A DNA stretch of 64,000 nt from Actinoplanes regularis. Lineage in GTDB: Bacteria > Actinomycetota > Actinomycetes > Mycobacteriales > Micromonosporaceae. The position numbers and the translations under genes are program-made. Positions 1 to 7,544 of this stretch are shown in pieces. Each line of letters begins with the position of its first letter. Position 1 is the first letter of the stretch. The notes below the pieces were generated by a model. The model was not told the origin of the DNA. It worked only from the letters and a program-made list of their open reading frames with translations, and did no database searches. The stretch is from contig NZ_FZNR01000002.1 in the NCBI RefSeq assembly GCF_900188005.1, positions 806,001 to 870,000 on the forward strand, written 5' to 3'.

Positions 1-97
1 CGTAGAGGTCGGCCAACTCACGGTCCATCTGGCCCTCGAAGGTGCCGATGGCCATGGCGACATCGCTGATCTCGCCGAAGTTGTAGGTGATACCCAT
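1..97 (-). CDS. WXG100/ESAT-6-like protein, N-terminal fragment
   Basis: Reading leftwards from an ATG at 97, the frame stays open to the window edge. Its 32 visible residues begin MGITYNFGEISDVAMAIG and look like the first helix of a WXG100 (ESAT-6-like) type VII secretion substrate. It lies 31 bp downstream of a second WXG100 gene on the same strand, and such genes usually occur as co-transcribed pairs whose products form heterodimers. The WxG turn lies outside the window, so the family call rests on helix character and context. The gene is cut by the window, not broken. Confidence 0.6.
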   Translation of the reverse strand, partial: MGITYNFGEISDVAMAIGTFEGQMDRELADLY

Positions 98-128
98 CTG
101 ACTCGCCTCTCCGATCTCGGCTACGCGC

Positions 129-488
129 TCAGCCGCGCAGGATGCTGATGACGGAACTGTCCCCGGTGGAGGCGGCCGCGTTGCGGATCTCCTGCGCGGC
201 GTCCTCGTCGTGCACGCCGTACTGCTTCGACGCGCTGCTCATCTTGCCGGCGAGCTCGTCGAGGGCGTTGATGATCTTCTTCAGGCCGTCGTTGAGCTGC
301 ACCGAGACGTCCTGGAGCGCGTTGTTCGCGGTGCCCTGGAAGCCACCGCCGCCGAGCGACTGAATCCGTTCGAGCAGCCGGGCCATGCCGCCCGCGATGT
401 GCTGTCCGGTTTCCTCGCATCTCTGCGCCATCGTATTCAACTGGTCCTGTGTGGCATGGAGCTGACCCATACCCGGAGTTCCTGACAA
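129..488 (-). CDS. WXG100 family type VII secretion target
   Basis: This 119-residue protein has the size and helix-turn-helix layout of ESAT-6/CFP-10 relatives. The turn between the two helices is at about residues 46-53 (GGGGFQGT), where Phe replaces the usual Trp of the WxG motif and Gly52 is kept. The N-terminal helix is Gln-rich and the C-terminal helix is charged. Family members are exported by ESX-type (FtsK/EccC-driven) secretion as paired helices. The gene is probably the first of a leftward pair with the partial gene at the window edge. It diverges from the T7SS-associated gene at 764, leaving a 275-bp shared upstream region in which I saw no clear operator. Confidence 0.8.
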   Translation of the reverse strand: MSGTPGMGQLHATQDQLNTMAQRCEETGQHIAGGMARLLERIQSLGGGGFQGTANNALQDVSVQLNDGLKKIINALDELAGKMSSASKQYGVHDEDAAQEIRNAAASTGDSSVISILRG

Positions 489-763
489 GGTGGTTCACCC
501 CGATTCTCGTTGTCGGCGCACTCTGGGAGCGACCGCGAAACGCCCATGTGGACTCGAAGGTAGCCAAGGTCGGCTGTCGCGGCCACCCCGCTCTGTACGC
601 CATGGACTCCTGCCATCACGTACACCCCTCGAGCGAAAACGGTTCGAACCCGTTCGGGGAAGGGGGCGTACTCTCTAGCGTCCCCCGCCTGGTGTCCTGT
701 CGTACTAACCTTCGGGGACCGGCTCGGGGACCGCATGAGTGGCCACAACTCGGGGGAGGCGTG

Positions 764-1810
764 ATGAGCGACAACGGCAATCCGTACCCGGAACAGACCG
801 CGACGAACGCGCGGGCCCCGTGGCTCGACGGCGGTCCGCCGCTGGACGTCAAGCTGGAGGGCCTCCGCAAGTACGCCAAGCACATGTCCGACCAGCAGGT
901 GGACCTCGTGACCCGTGGTACCCATCTGGGCCGGCTGACCCAGATGCCGATGGACGCCTGGAGCTCCGACGTCCTCGGCGAGGCGGCCGCGGTGAAGGCG
1001 CAGGTGCTGGCGAACGCCTCGGAGCTCTTCGCCTACCTCGAGATGCTCGGCAAGACCCTGCACAACGTCGGCAGCGCGGCGCAGACCATCGCCGACAGCT
1101 ACGGGACCGGCGACGCGATGTCGGCCGCCTCCCTCAACGACGTGCTGTTCGCCTTCGGCGACAAGTCGGTGCCGCGCCCGTCCGGGCTGCCGAAGGGCCT
1201 CGGCGAGACGTACTGGGACCAGCAGGCCAACGCGAAGGCCGCGCCGCTCGACGCCGCCAGTGGACTGTGGACCGATGGCGAGACCAGGCAGGTCAGCCCG
1301 ATCCAGACAGTGCAGACCTCGTTCGGGCCGAACGGCGAGAAGCGCGAGGTTCGGATCACAAACGTCCCGGGTGGTGGCGGCACGATCACCACCACCACGG
1401 TGTACGACGCCAAGGGTCACGTCGTCACCACCTCCTCGAGCCGGGTGACCACCTACTTCAACGGCGACACCCAGACCACCACCGAGGAGTCGTACGACGC
1501 CAAGGGCAACAAGACCGGCTCGACCAGGACGACGACCACGTACACGTCGTCCGGTGAAGTCGGTCATGAGGTGACCGAGACCAGGGACGCCAAGGACGTC
1601 ACCACCAACCGGAAGACGACCGACCTCGACGAGGGCAGCAAGGTCGTCACCGAGACGTCGGAGAAGAGCGTCAAGGACAAGGACGGCGACGGCACCCACT
1701 TCGAGCCGACCGACAGGGTCACCGTCGGCCGGCAGACCGAGGGCCAGGAGGGCGTGTCCGACACGATCGCCGGCAAGTACGACCCGTACCGAGACGAGGT
1801 GCCGGGCTAG
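764..1810 (+). CDS. T7SS-associated protein with Thr-rich YD-like repeats
   Basis: This 348-residue protein begins at an ATG preceded by GGGGGAGG at 752-759; an open frame extends further upstream but has no such ribosome site. Residues 30-130 are mostly helical and contain a WSSD segment in an ESAT-6-like position. Residues 195-300 are unusual: Thr-rich, beta-prone repeats built around YDAKGHVV and YDAKGNKT, resembling the YD repeats of RHS proteins. There is no signal peptide, which fits a leaderless T7SS substrate. The stop abuts the next gene with no gap (stop at 1808-1810, ATG at 1811), so the two are almost certainly translated from one mRNA. I do not recognise an enzymatic domain. Confidence 0.75.
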   Translation: MSDNGNPYPEQTATNARAPWLDGGPPLDVKLEGLRKYAKHMSDQQVDLVTRGTHLGRLTQMPMDAWSSDVLGEAAAVKAQVLANASELFAYLEMLGKTLHNVGSAAQTIADSYGTGDAMSAASLNDVLFAFGDKSVPRPSGLPKGLGETYWDQQANAKAAPLDAASGLWTDGETRQVSPIQTVQTSFGPNGEKREVRITNVPGGGGTITTTTVYDAKGHVVTTSSSRVTTYFNGDTQTTTEESYDAKGNKTGSTRTTTTYTSSGEVGHEVTETRDAKDVTTNRKTTDLDEGSKVVTETSEKSVKDKDGDGTHFEPTDRVTVGRQTEGQEGVSDTIAGKYDPYRDEVPG

Positions 1811-3700
1811 ATGGCGAACTACTTCGGCTTCGAGGCCGACAAGAACTACGGGTACAGCCAGTACAGCGGGTACACGCACTACAAGTCGCACCCGGGCGCC
1901 AACGTGCCGTTCACGTCGGCGCCCGGCGAGGGCAACTCGCTGACCATCGACGACGTCAATCGCAAGATCAAGAACATGCATCCGGAGGACATCGCCGCCC
2001 TCGCCGACCAGTGGGCGAACGCGGTGGCCTTCATGCTGGACGTCAAGGACTTCGTCCACCGCCGCAGCGTCGAGCTCCAGGAGGACTGGAAGTCCCCGGC
2101 AGCCGCCGGCGAGTTCCTCAAGCGGGGCCCCGGCGAGACGCTCAGCTACCTCGACATGTGGATCGACGCCGCGCAGCAGAACGTCACCGCGTTGCGCCAT
2201 CTGGTGAATGTCACACGCGACGCGCGCGACGAGATGGAGAAGCTCGTCGCGGAGTACGAGTCGAAGCTCCACGCGGCGGAGGACGTCAGCGGCTGGGAGA
2301 ACTTCAGCAGCTTCATGACCAGCACCTCATGGAGCTGGTCGGAGTCGGCGAAGGAAGAGATCGCCGCGGACCAGAAGCCCATCCACGAGGAGTACAAGCA
2401 GAAGGCGCAGATCCTCGCGCAGAAGTACGCGAACCAGTACTACGACTACATCTCCACGCTGACGTCCGGCATGGGGCCGCCGGTCCAGCCGATGAACGCG
2501 GTGCTGAACAACCCGGGCAGCCCGCCGGCGCCGAACCCGCCGAGCCTGGGCTCCGCGGGACCGCCGCCGGCCGCTCCCCCGGCGCTGCCGCCCGCGACGC
2601 CACCGGCCATCCCGCCGGCGCTCAGCGTCGTGAACCCCACCGAACCGACCCTGAACGAACCGCCGATCTCGCCGGCCAACCCGCCGACAAGCACCCCCGC
2701 GCCGGCGCCCGGCCTGCCGAACCAGCCGACGCTGCCGCCCGGCCTGCCTGGTGGGCTCCCGGTCCTGCCGCCCGGGGTGGTCCGCCCCGGCCTGGGCCGG
2801 ACCCTGCCCGGGCTGCCGCCCGGCACCGGTCAGCAGGCGCTCGGGTTGCGCCCCGGCACCACCGCGCCGACCACGCCGGCCCTCCCGCCGAACCCCGGCC
2901 AGCTCGGCCGTAACTCGTTCGGCCGGGGCGCCGGCCAGCCACCCGGCACCGGACTCCAGCCGCCGGGCCGTACCCTGCGCCGCGGCACCGGCGGCCCGAA
3001 CGGGCGTACGCCCGCGATGCCCGGTCGCACCGGGGAACGCCGGCGAGGCGACGAGCTGACCCGGCTTCCGGGCGCTCCCGCGGCGGGCGACGAGTCGTTC
3101 GGCCGTCCACCGGGCAGCACGGCGCCGCCCGTACTGAAGAATCCCACCGGGAACAAGGACCGGAAGCGGCCCGGCAGCGCCGAGGCGCTCAACCCGACCG
3201 CGAGCGCGGGCAGCCGCGACGCCTTCCGCCCGGACGGCACCGCGCCGCCGGTGCTGAACCGGCCGACCACCCCGGCCGCACCCACCCAGCCGCCGTCCCG
3301 GCGCCGCGGTGAGCCGTCCCAGGACCGGCACTCCTCCCCCTGGGCCGACTATTTCGGGACCGAGCAGGCGCGCGCCGAGGCCGGCTCGGGCATGCTCGAG
3401 GCGCCGGCCACGCCGCTCACCGGCTCCCGGGGAGCCGGGCTGGAGGGGGTCCCGCGGGGCCTGCGCAGCCATGCCGCCACGCAGGGCGAGCACCAGCAGG
3501 GCACCGTCAACCCCGAGCTCAGCAAGCGCCGGACCTACAGCGAGCACGTGCCGGCGCCGATCGAGGACGACGAGGCGCGCATCGTCACCGACGAGCAGGC
3601 GTTCGAGGTGCAGACCCCGGGCGGCGGCGTGGTGACGAGCAGGCGGGACGAGCAGGCGTACGAGCCGGAGATCCGGCGCGTGCTCGGCGGCGGCCAGTGA
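1811..3700 (+). CDS. Large PPE/WXG100-like protein with Pro-rich middle
   Basis: This 629-residue protein has three parts. Residues 1-215 are Trp/Tyr-rich and helical, with a WKSPAAAGEF turn near residue 95 that resembles the WxG turn of WXG100/PPE proteins. Residues 230-510 are dominated by Pro, Gly and Ala and contain a repeated TAPPVL motif. The C-terminal ~120 residues are charged and less biased, starting near SPWADYFG. The layout (helical export domain, extended linker, tail) fits a cell-surface or secreted T7SS substrate. It starts directly at the stop of the upstream gene and is followed 19 bp later by another small gene on the same strand. No catalytic residues are recognisable. Confidence 0.75.
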   Translation: MANYFGFEADKNYGYSQYSGYTHYKSHPGANVPFTSAPGEGNSLTIDDVNRKIKNMHPEDIAALADQWANAVAFMLDVKDFVHRRSVELQEDWKSPAAAGEFLKRGPGETLSYLDMWIDAAQQNVTALRHLVNVTRDARDEMEKLVAEYESKLHAAEDVSGWENFSSFMTSTSWSWSESAKEEIAADQKPIHEEYKQKAQILAQKYANQYYDYISTLTSGMGPPVQPMNAVLNNPGSPPAPNPPSLGSAGPPPAAPPALPPATPPAIPPALSVVNPTEPTLNEPPISPANPPTSTPAPAPGLPNQPTLPPGLPGGLPVLPPGVVRPGLGRTLPGLPPGTGQQALGLRPGTTAPTTPALPPNPGQLGRNSFGRGAGQPPGTGLQPPGRTLRRGTGGPNGRTPAMPGRTGERRRGDELTRLPGAPAAGDESFGRPPGSTAPPVLKNPTGNKDRKRPGSAEALNPTASAGSRDAFRPDGTAPPVLNRPTTPAAPTQPPSRRRGEPSQDRHSSPWADYFGTEQARAEAGSGMLEAPATPLTGSRGAGLEGVPRGLRSHAATQGEHQQGTVNPELSKRRTYSEHVPAPIEDDEARIVTDEQAFEVQTPGGGVVTSRRDEQAYEPEIRRVLGGGQ

Positions 3701-3719
3701 CGCACCGGAGGAAACGGCA

Positions 3720-4241
3720 GTGGTGAAGATCGGCAACCCGGCCAACTACACCGTCCAGGTCTTCCCGGACGAGTGGGAGGCGGAGTCGCCCGAGGAGGAG
3801 GCCCGGTTCGCCGGGATCTTCTCGGTCGCCCTCAACCTGCACGGGCTGATCACGTTCGTGCCCGGGGTGCCGGCCGACCCGCCGCCCCTGGCGGCCGCGC
3901 GGCCGCCGCGGGAGGACGAGTTCACCACCGCCGCCGAGGTCCGGTGGTGCGAGCTGCTGAACTCGCCCTACTCCGTGACGCCGGACGACACCCGGGCCGG
4001 GACGGTCGGTGAGGTCGGCAGCGAGGAGTCCCCGGCCACGGTCTTCTACGTGACCGGGGAGGAGTTCGCGGCCTTCACCACGGAGCTGTGGGAGCTGGCC
4101 GAGATCGCGTCCGGCGGCAACCCCCGGGTGCGGCGCGACGAGCTGCTCGACCGCGCGGTGATCCGGTTCATCGAGGACCGGGTCGTCGGCTCCGGCCGGC
4201 TGCGACCGGAGCACGCCGCGAGCCTCGGCCGGGCCGGATAG
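3720..4241 (+). CDS. Hypothetical protein of T7SS locus
   Basis: This 173-residue acidic protein starts at GTG, preceded by GGAGGAAA, 19 bp after the previous gene. It has no signal peptide or membrane segment. I recognise no family. The mix of short hydrophobic strands (YTVQVF, GIFSVALNLHGLITFVP, TVFYVTG) with a helical C-terminus suggests a small alpha/beta cytosolic protein. As the last gene of a T7SS-like operon it could be a substrate chaperone or accessory factor, but that is inference from position only. It converges on the RDD gene, and the two stops are 25 bp apart. Confidence 0.6.
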   Translation: MVKIGNPANYTVQVFPDEWEAESPEEEARFAGIFSVALNLHGLITFVPGVPADPPPLAAARPPREDEFTTAAEVRWCELLNSPYSVTPDDTRAGTVGEVGSEESPATVFYVTGEEFAAFTTELWELAEIASGGNPRVRRDELLDRAVIRFIEDRVVGSGRLRPEHAASLGRAG

Positions 4242-4266
4242 CCAGGCCCGGCCGGGCAGGCCGGAT

Positions 4267-4659
4267 CTAGCGCGGACTCCCGGTCACGATCGAGCCGGCC
4301 GCCTTGTCGTGCAGGCCGCGGCCGTCGGTGCCGGCGATCAGGGCCGGGACCAGCAGGGCCAGCAGGAGCGCCCGGTACAGACCGTGGAGCAGGCCGATCG
4401 CGCCGCCGTCGGCGTAGGACACGCAGCGGATCCGGGCCAGGCGCATGCCCGGCGTCTGGCCGAACAGCCCGATGAAGACCGTGTTGAGCAGGATCAGCAG
4501 GACGATCGGCGGCCAGGGCACCCTGCTCGGGCTGGCGTACAGGCCGGCTACCAGCAGACAGAGGATCCAGTCGATGAAGATCGCGATCAGTCGCCGCCCG
4601 CCGCCGGCCGGTTCCGGACGGCCCGTGGCCTGCGGTAAGTCGTTGGTGGAAGCTGCCAC
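4267..4659 (-). CDS. RDD family membrane protein
   Basis: This 130-residue integral membrane protein carries the RDD signature: an Arg in GRRLIAIFIDW (about residue 22), an Asp eight residues later in the first helix, and an Asp in the late HDKAAGSIV segment. Three or four hydrophobic segments are evident (about residues 22-42, 48-68 and 88-108). The RDD family is of unknown or transport-related function. An RDD gene divergent from glnA1 is a conserved actinobacterial arrangement (Rv2219A next to glnA1 in M. tuberculosis, from memory). The 192-bp region shared with glnA holds a GlnR-type box. Confidence 0.85.
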   Translation of the reverse strand: MAASTNDLPQATGRPEPAGGGRRLIAIFIDWILCLLVAGLYASPSRVPWPPIVLLILLNTVFIGLFGQTPGMRLARIRCVSYADGGAIGLLHGLYRALLLALLVPALIAGTDGRGLHDKAAGSIVTGSPR

Positions 4660-4731
4660 AGCCGCCGAGCGTACGCGATAGGGTCCGTAGGTCGGCCGCC
4701 GCGCTCACGCCGTGCCTGATCATCCTGTTAC

Positions 4732-4769
4732 GTAACACGGCGGAAACAATAGGGATACGCCGGGGCAAC
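4732..4769 (+). promoter_or_regulatory. GlnR-type box upstream of glnA
   Basis: Four 5-mers occur at strict 11-bp periodicity: GTAAC, GAAAC, GATAC, GCAAC, each separated by exactly six bases. This matches the actinobacterial GlnR consensus gTnAC-n6-GaAAC repeated twice. The box ends 82 bp before the glnA start codon, a usual place for GlnR control of glutamine synthetase. It also lies in the region shared with the divergent RDD gene. Binding is inferred from the pattern. Confidence 0.75.
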
Positions 4770-4851
4770 TCCGTACCCATAACGTCGCGACCAGCCTTGC
4801 CAGGTGGCGGCCCAGGCCGCCCGGTATCGGAATACTGTGCCAGGAGGACGT

Positions 4852-6276
4852 GTGTTCGCCAATCCCGAGGAACTCCTGCGATACCTCAAAGACGAGGACG
4901 TCAAGTTCGTTGACGTGCGTTTTTGTGATCTTCCCGGCGTGATGCAGCACTTCAACATCCCGGTGGAGTCGTTCGACGACAGCGTGGTGACCGACGGTCT
5001 CGCCTTCGACGGGTCCTCGATCCGCGGCTTCCAGGCCATCCACGAGTCCGACATGATGCTCCTGCCGGACGTCGCGACCGCCTTCGTCGACCCGTTCCGG
5101 ATCCAGAAGACGCTGGCGCTCAACTTCTTCATCCACGACCCGTTCACCCGCGAGGCGTACTCGCGTGACCCGCGGAACGTGGCCAAGAAGGCCGAGGCGT
5201 ACCTCGCCGCGAGCGGCATCGCCGACACCGCCTACTTCGGCGCCGAGGCGGAGTTCTACATCTTCGACTCGATCCGCCACGAGACCTCTGCCCACCAGGC
5301 GTTCTACTACATCGACTCGATCGAGGGCGCCTGGAACAGCGGCCGCGAGGAGGCCGGTGGCAACCGCGGCTACAAGACCGCGTACAAGGGCGGCTACTTC
5401 CCGGTCTCCCCCGTCGACCACTACTCCGACCTGCGCGACGCCATGGTGCGCCGCCTGGTCGACACCGGCTTCACCGTCGAGCGCTCGCACCACGAGGTCG
5501 GCACCGCCGGCCAGGGCGAGATCAACTACAAGTTCTCGACGCTGCTGCACGCCGGCGACCAGATGCAGCTGTTCAAGTACATCATCAAGAACACCGCCTG
5601 GGAGCACGGCAAGACGGCGACGTTCATGCCGAAGCCGCTCTTCGGTGACAACGGCTCCGGCATGCACACCCACCAGAGCCTCTGGCTGGGCGGCGAGCCG
5701 CTGTTCTACGACGAGACCGGTTACGCCGGCCTGTCCGACACCGCCCGCTGGTACATCGGTGGCCTGCTGCACCACGCGCCGTCGCTACTCGCGTTCACCA
5801 ACCCGACCGTCAACTCGTACCGGCGCCTGGTGCCCGGCTACGAGGCCCCGGTCAACCTGGTCTACTCGCAGCGCAACCGCTCCGCCTGCACCCGCATCCC
5901 GGTGACCGGCAGCAACCCGAAGGCCAAGCGCGTCGAGTTCCGCGTGCCGGACCCGTCGTCGAACCCGTACCTGGCCTTCTCCGCCCAGATGATGGCCGGC
6001 CTGGACGGCATCAAGAACAAGATCGAGCCCCCGGCTCCGATCGACAAGGACCTGTACGACCTGCCGCCGGAGGAGTGGGGCAGCGTCAAGCAGGTGCCGG
6101 GCTCCCTGGACGCCGTGCTCAACTCCCTGGAGAACGACCACGACTTCCTCACCGCCGGCGGCGTCTTCACCGACGACCTGATCTCCACCTGGATCGACTA
6201 CAAGCGCACCCACGAGATCGACCCGGTCCGTCTGCGCCCGACCCCGCACGAGTTCGAGATGTACTACAACGTCTGA
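4852..6276 (+). CDS. glnA: Type I glutamine synthetase
   Basis: This 474-residue GSI enzyme makes glutamine from glutamate, ammonia and ATP, normally as a cytosolic dodecamer. It begins at GTG 4852 behind GGAGGA, giving the usual [18 protein letters not shown]-terminus. Family motifs are present: FDGSSIRGF, the ATP-site segment [14 protein letters not shown], and [10 protein letters not shown]. Tyr402 in [10 protein letters not shown] is the expected adenylylation site, so GlnE (encoded at 19336-22323) is the likely modifier. Transcription is probably controlled by the GlnR-type box at 4732-4769. The gene diverges from the RDD protein and is followed by a hairpin at 6340-6386. Upstream in-frame codons lack a ribosome site and were not used. 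Confidence 0.98.
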   Translation: MFANPEELLRYLKDEDVKFVDVRFCDLPGVMQHFNIPVESFDDSVVTDGLAFDGSSIRGFQAIHESDMMLLPDVATAFVDPFRIQKTLALNFFIHDPFTREAYSRDPRNVAKKAEAYLAASGIADTAYFGAEAEFYIFDSIRHETSAHQAFYYIDSIEGAWNSGREEAGGNRGYKTAYKGGYFPVSPVDHYSDLRDAMVRRLVDTGFTVERSHHEVGTAGQGEINYKFSTLLHAGDQMQLFKYIIKNTAWEHGKTATFMPKPLFGDNGSGMHTHQSLWLGGEPLFYDETGYAGLSDTARWYIGGLLHHAPSLLAFTNPTVNSYRRLVPGYEAPVNLVYSQRNRSACTRIPVTGSNPKAKRVEFRVPDPSSNPYLAFSAQMMAGLDGIKNKIEPPAPIDKDLYDLPPEEWGSVKQVPGSLDAVLNSLENDHDFLTAGGVFTDDLISTWIDYKRTHEIDPVRLRPTPHEFEMYYNV

Positions 6277-6339
6277 GCACACACTGCTCTGACCTGGGAT
6301 CACGCCGCTCCAGCGGACCCGGGACCAAACAGGAACAAC

Positions 6340-6386
6340 CGGCGAGTCGTCGACCACCCAGCGAGGGAACGGTCGACGGCTCGCCG
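6340..6386 (+). terminator. Hairpin downstream of glnA
   Basis: CGGCGAG-T-CGTCGACC pairs with GGTCGACG-G-CTCGCCG across a 15-base loop. Only one central position is not Watson-Crick. It lies about 65 bp after the glnA stop. There is no long T-run, as is common for high-GC actinobacterial terminators. Confidence 0.5.
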
Positions 6387-6499
6387 AGCCTTGTCCCGCC
6401 GCCGAGGGCATCAGAATCGGTCCGCTATGGCCGATCGTTACCGCGTAAAGATCCGATCCGGTGATCGACGAAGATCATCGTCGCGGTCACAGTGGTCGG

Positions 6500-6997
6500 G
6501 TGACCTACCCGACAGCACCGCAACCCGCCTGGCCCCCACCGCCGGCGCCAAAAAAGCCCCTCTGGCAAATATTGACCATCGTCATTGGTGCCGTCCTCGT
6601 CCTGTGCTGCGGGGGCACCATGCTCTTCGGCTACATGCTCTCCGACCCGGTCTCGACGAGACCCGGCAGTGCTCCCACCGCAAGCCCGGCCAACCTCGTC
6701 GGCGCCGGCGATGCTGTGACCGCAGCGCCCAGCACGGCGCCCAGCGCCGAGCCGACGACAACCGGAACACCCACGCTGAAGTCTGTTCCGCCCGCGCCGA
6801 AGCCGACGACGACCAGACCGGCGGCGAAGCCGAGGACGACCACACCGAAAACGAAGCCGATGACCACCGAACCCGAAGAGGTCTACTACAAGAACTGTGC
6901 CGCGGTACGGGCCGCGGGCGCGGCCCCTATCCATCGGGGTGACCCCGGCTATGCGAAGCACCTGGACCGGGACGGCGACGGAGTCGGCTGCGAGTAG
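6500..6997 (+). CDS. Membrane-anchored Excalibur-domain protein
   Basis: The 165-residue product has a Pro-rich cytosolic N-terminus (MTYPTAPQPAWPPPPAP), one transmembrane helix (about residues 20-42) and a ~80-residue Thr/Pro/Ala linker. It ends in an Excalibur domain: YYKNCAAVRAAGAAP, then a DRDGDGVGCE tail. Excalibur is an extracellular calcium-binding-like domain with two conserved Cys and a DxDxDGxxCE loop, often found on envelope proteins. The GTG at 6500 is preferred because it puts the anchor close to the N-terminus; an in-frame GTG at 6461 would add 13 poorly typical residues. Neither start has a strong ribosome site. Confidence 0.8.
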   Translation: MTYPTAPQPAWPPPPAPKKPLWQILTIVIGAVLVLCCGGTMLFGYMLSDPVSTRPGSAPTASPANLVGAGDAVTAAPSTAPSAEPTTTGTPTLKSVPPAPKPTTTRPAAKPRTTTPKTKPMTTEPEEVYYKNCAAVRAAGAAPIHRGDPGYAKHLDRDGDGVGCE

Positions 6998-7036
6998 ACA
7001 GTGTGCCCGCGGCGCAGGGAAGACCCGGGGAAGCCG

Positions 7037-7071
7037 AGAGCCCTGATCCGCGATCCGAGGATCAGGGCTCT
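7037..7071. terminator. Perfect 13-bp hairpin between convergent genes
   Basis: AGAGCCCTGATCC and GGATCAGGGCTCT pair perfectly around a 9-base loop. The hairpin sits 40 bp after the Excalibur gene and overlaps the stop of the convergent membrane gene (7062-7064), so it could end transcription from both sides. Confidence 0.7.
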
Positions 7072-7478
7072 GTTGTTGGTCGGTCAGAGGGTTCGGGGAG
7101 CGGCGGCGACGGACGCGGCTCGAAGAACCAGCCTCGGACGGCGGGGCGGGTCAGCAGGATCAGGTAGATCACCGGGATCGCCGCCGAGCCCACATTGTCC
7201 AGGCCGCCGAGTCCGACGGAGAGCGCCCCGAGCATCAGCGACAGGACGTTCGCGACCAGCACGCTCCACCACGCCCACCGGTGTGCCCGCTGCAGGCAGA
7301 ACGCCAGGACCAGGATGAACACGCCGTAGAGGGTCTGCCCGAACACGGGCAGCGCGTTGGCCAGCGGGCCCCCGTGGACCCGGCTCCCGGCCAGCGAATA
7401 GAACACGGTCAGGCCGCCACCGAGATAGAGCAGGATGCACATCGCGGTGACGATCGGCGGGGTGGGTCGTTTCGGCAC
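7062..7478 (-). CDS. Small integral membrane protein
   Basis: The GTG start at 7478 gives 138 residues beginning MPKRPTPPIVTAMCILL. Four hydrophobic segments are visible (about residues 9-30, 46-62, 68-92 and 98-115), and the tail is a hydrophilic Pro-rich stretch ending SDRPTTEP. It resembles small uncharacterised actinobacterial four-helix membrane proteins; no function is assigned. It is divergent from the AfsR-like regulator gene, with starts 66 bp apart. The same frame is open for 2.8 kb further upstream antisense to that regulator, which is a high-GC shadow. Confidence 0.65.
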   Translation of the reverse strand: MPKRPTPPIVTAMCILLYLGGGLTVFYSLAGSRVHGGPLANALPVFGQTLYGVFILVLAFCLQRAHRWAWWSVLVANVLSLMLGALSVGLGGLDNVGSAAIPVIYLILLTRPAVRGWFFEPRPSPPLPEPSDRPTTEP

Positions 7479-7544
7479 CGCGGCATTGAAGCACCTGCCC
7501 GGTCGCCGCGCCACGCGGTTGTGCGGCCGGGCAGAATCGGTTCC

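Noticed and set aside
640..660. tRNA T-arm-like GGTTCGAACCC segment
   Set aside because: The flanking sequence does not form acceptor, D or anticodon arms; it is an isolated match.
437..2272. Long minus-strand frame over the T7SS genes
   Set aside because: It is antisense to two plus-strand genes with ribosome sites and helical domains, and its composition is typical of high-GC shadow frames.
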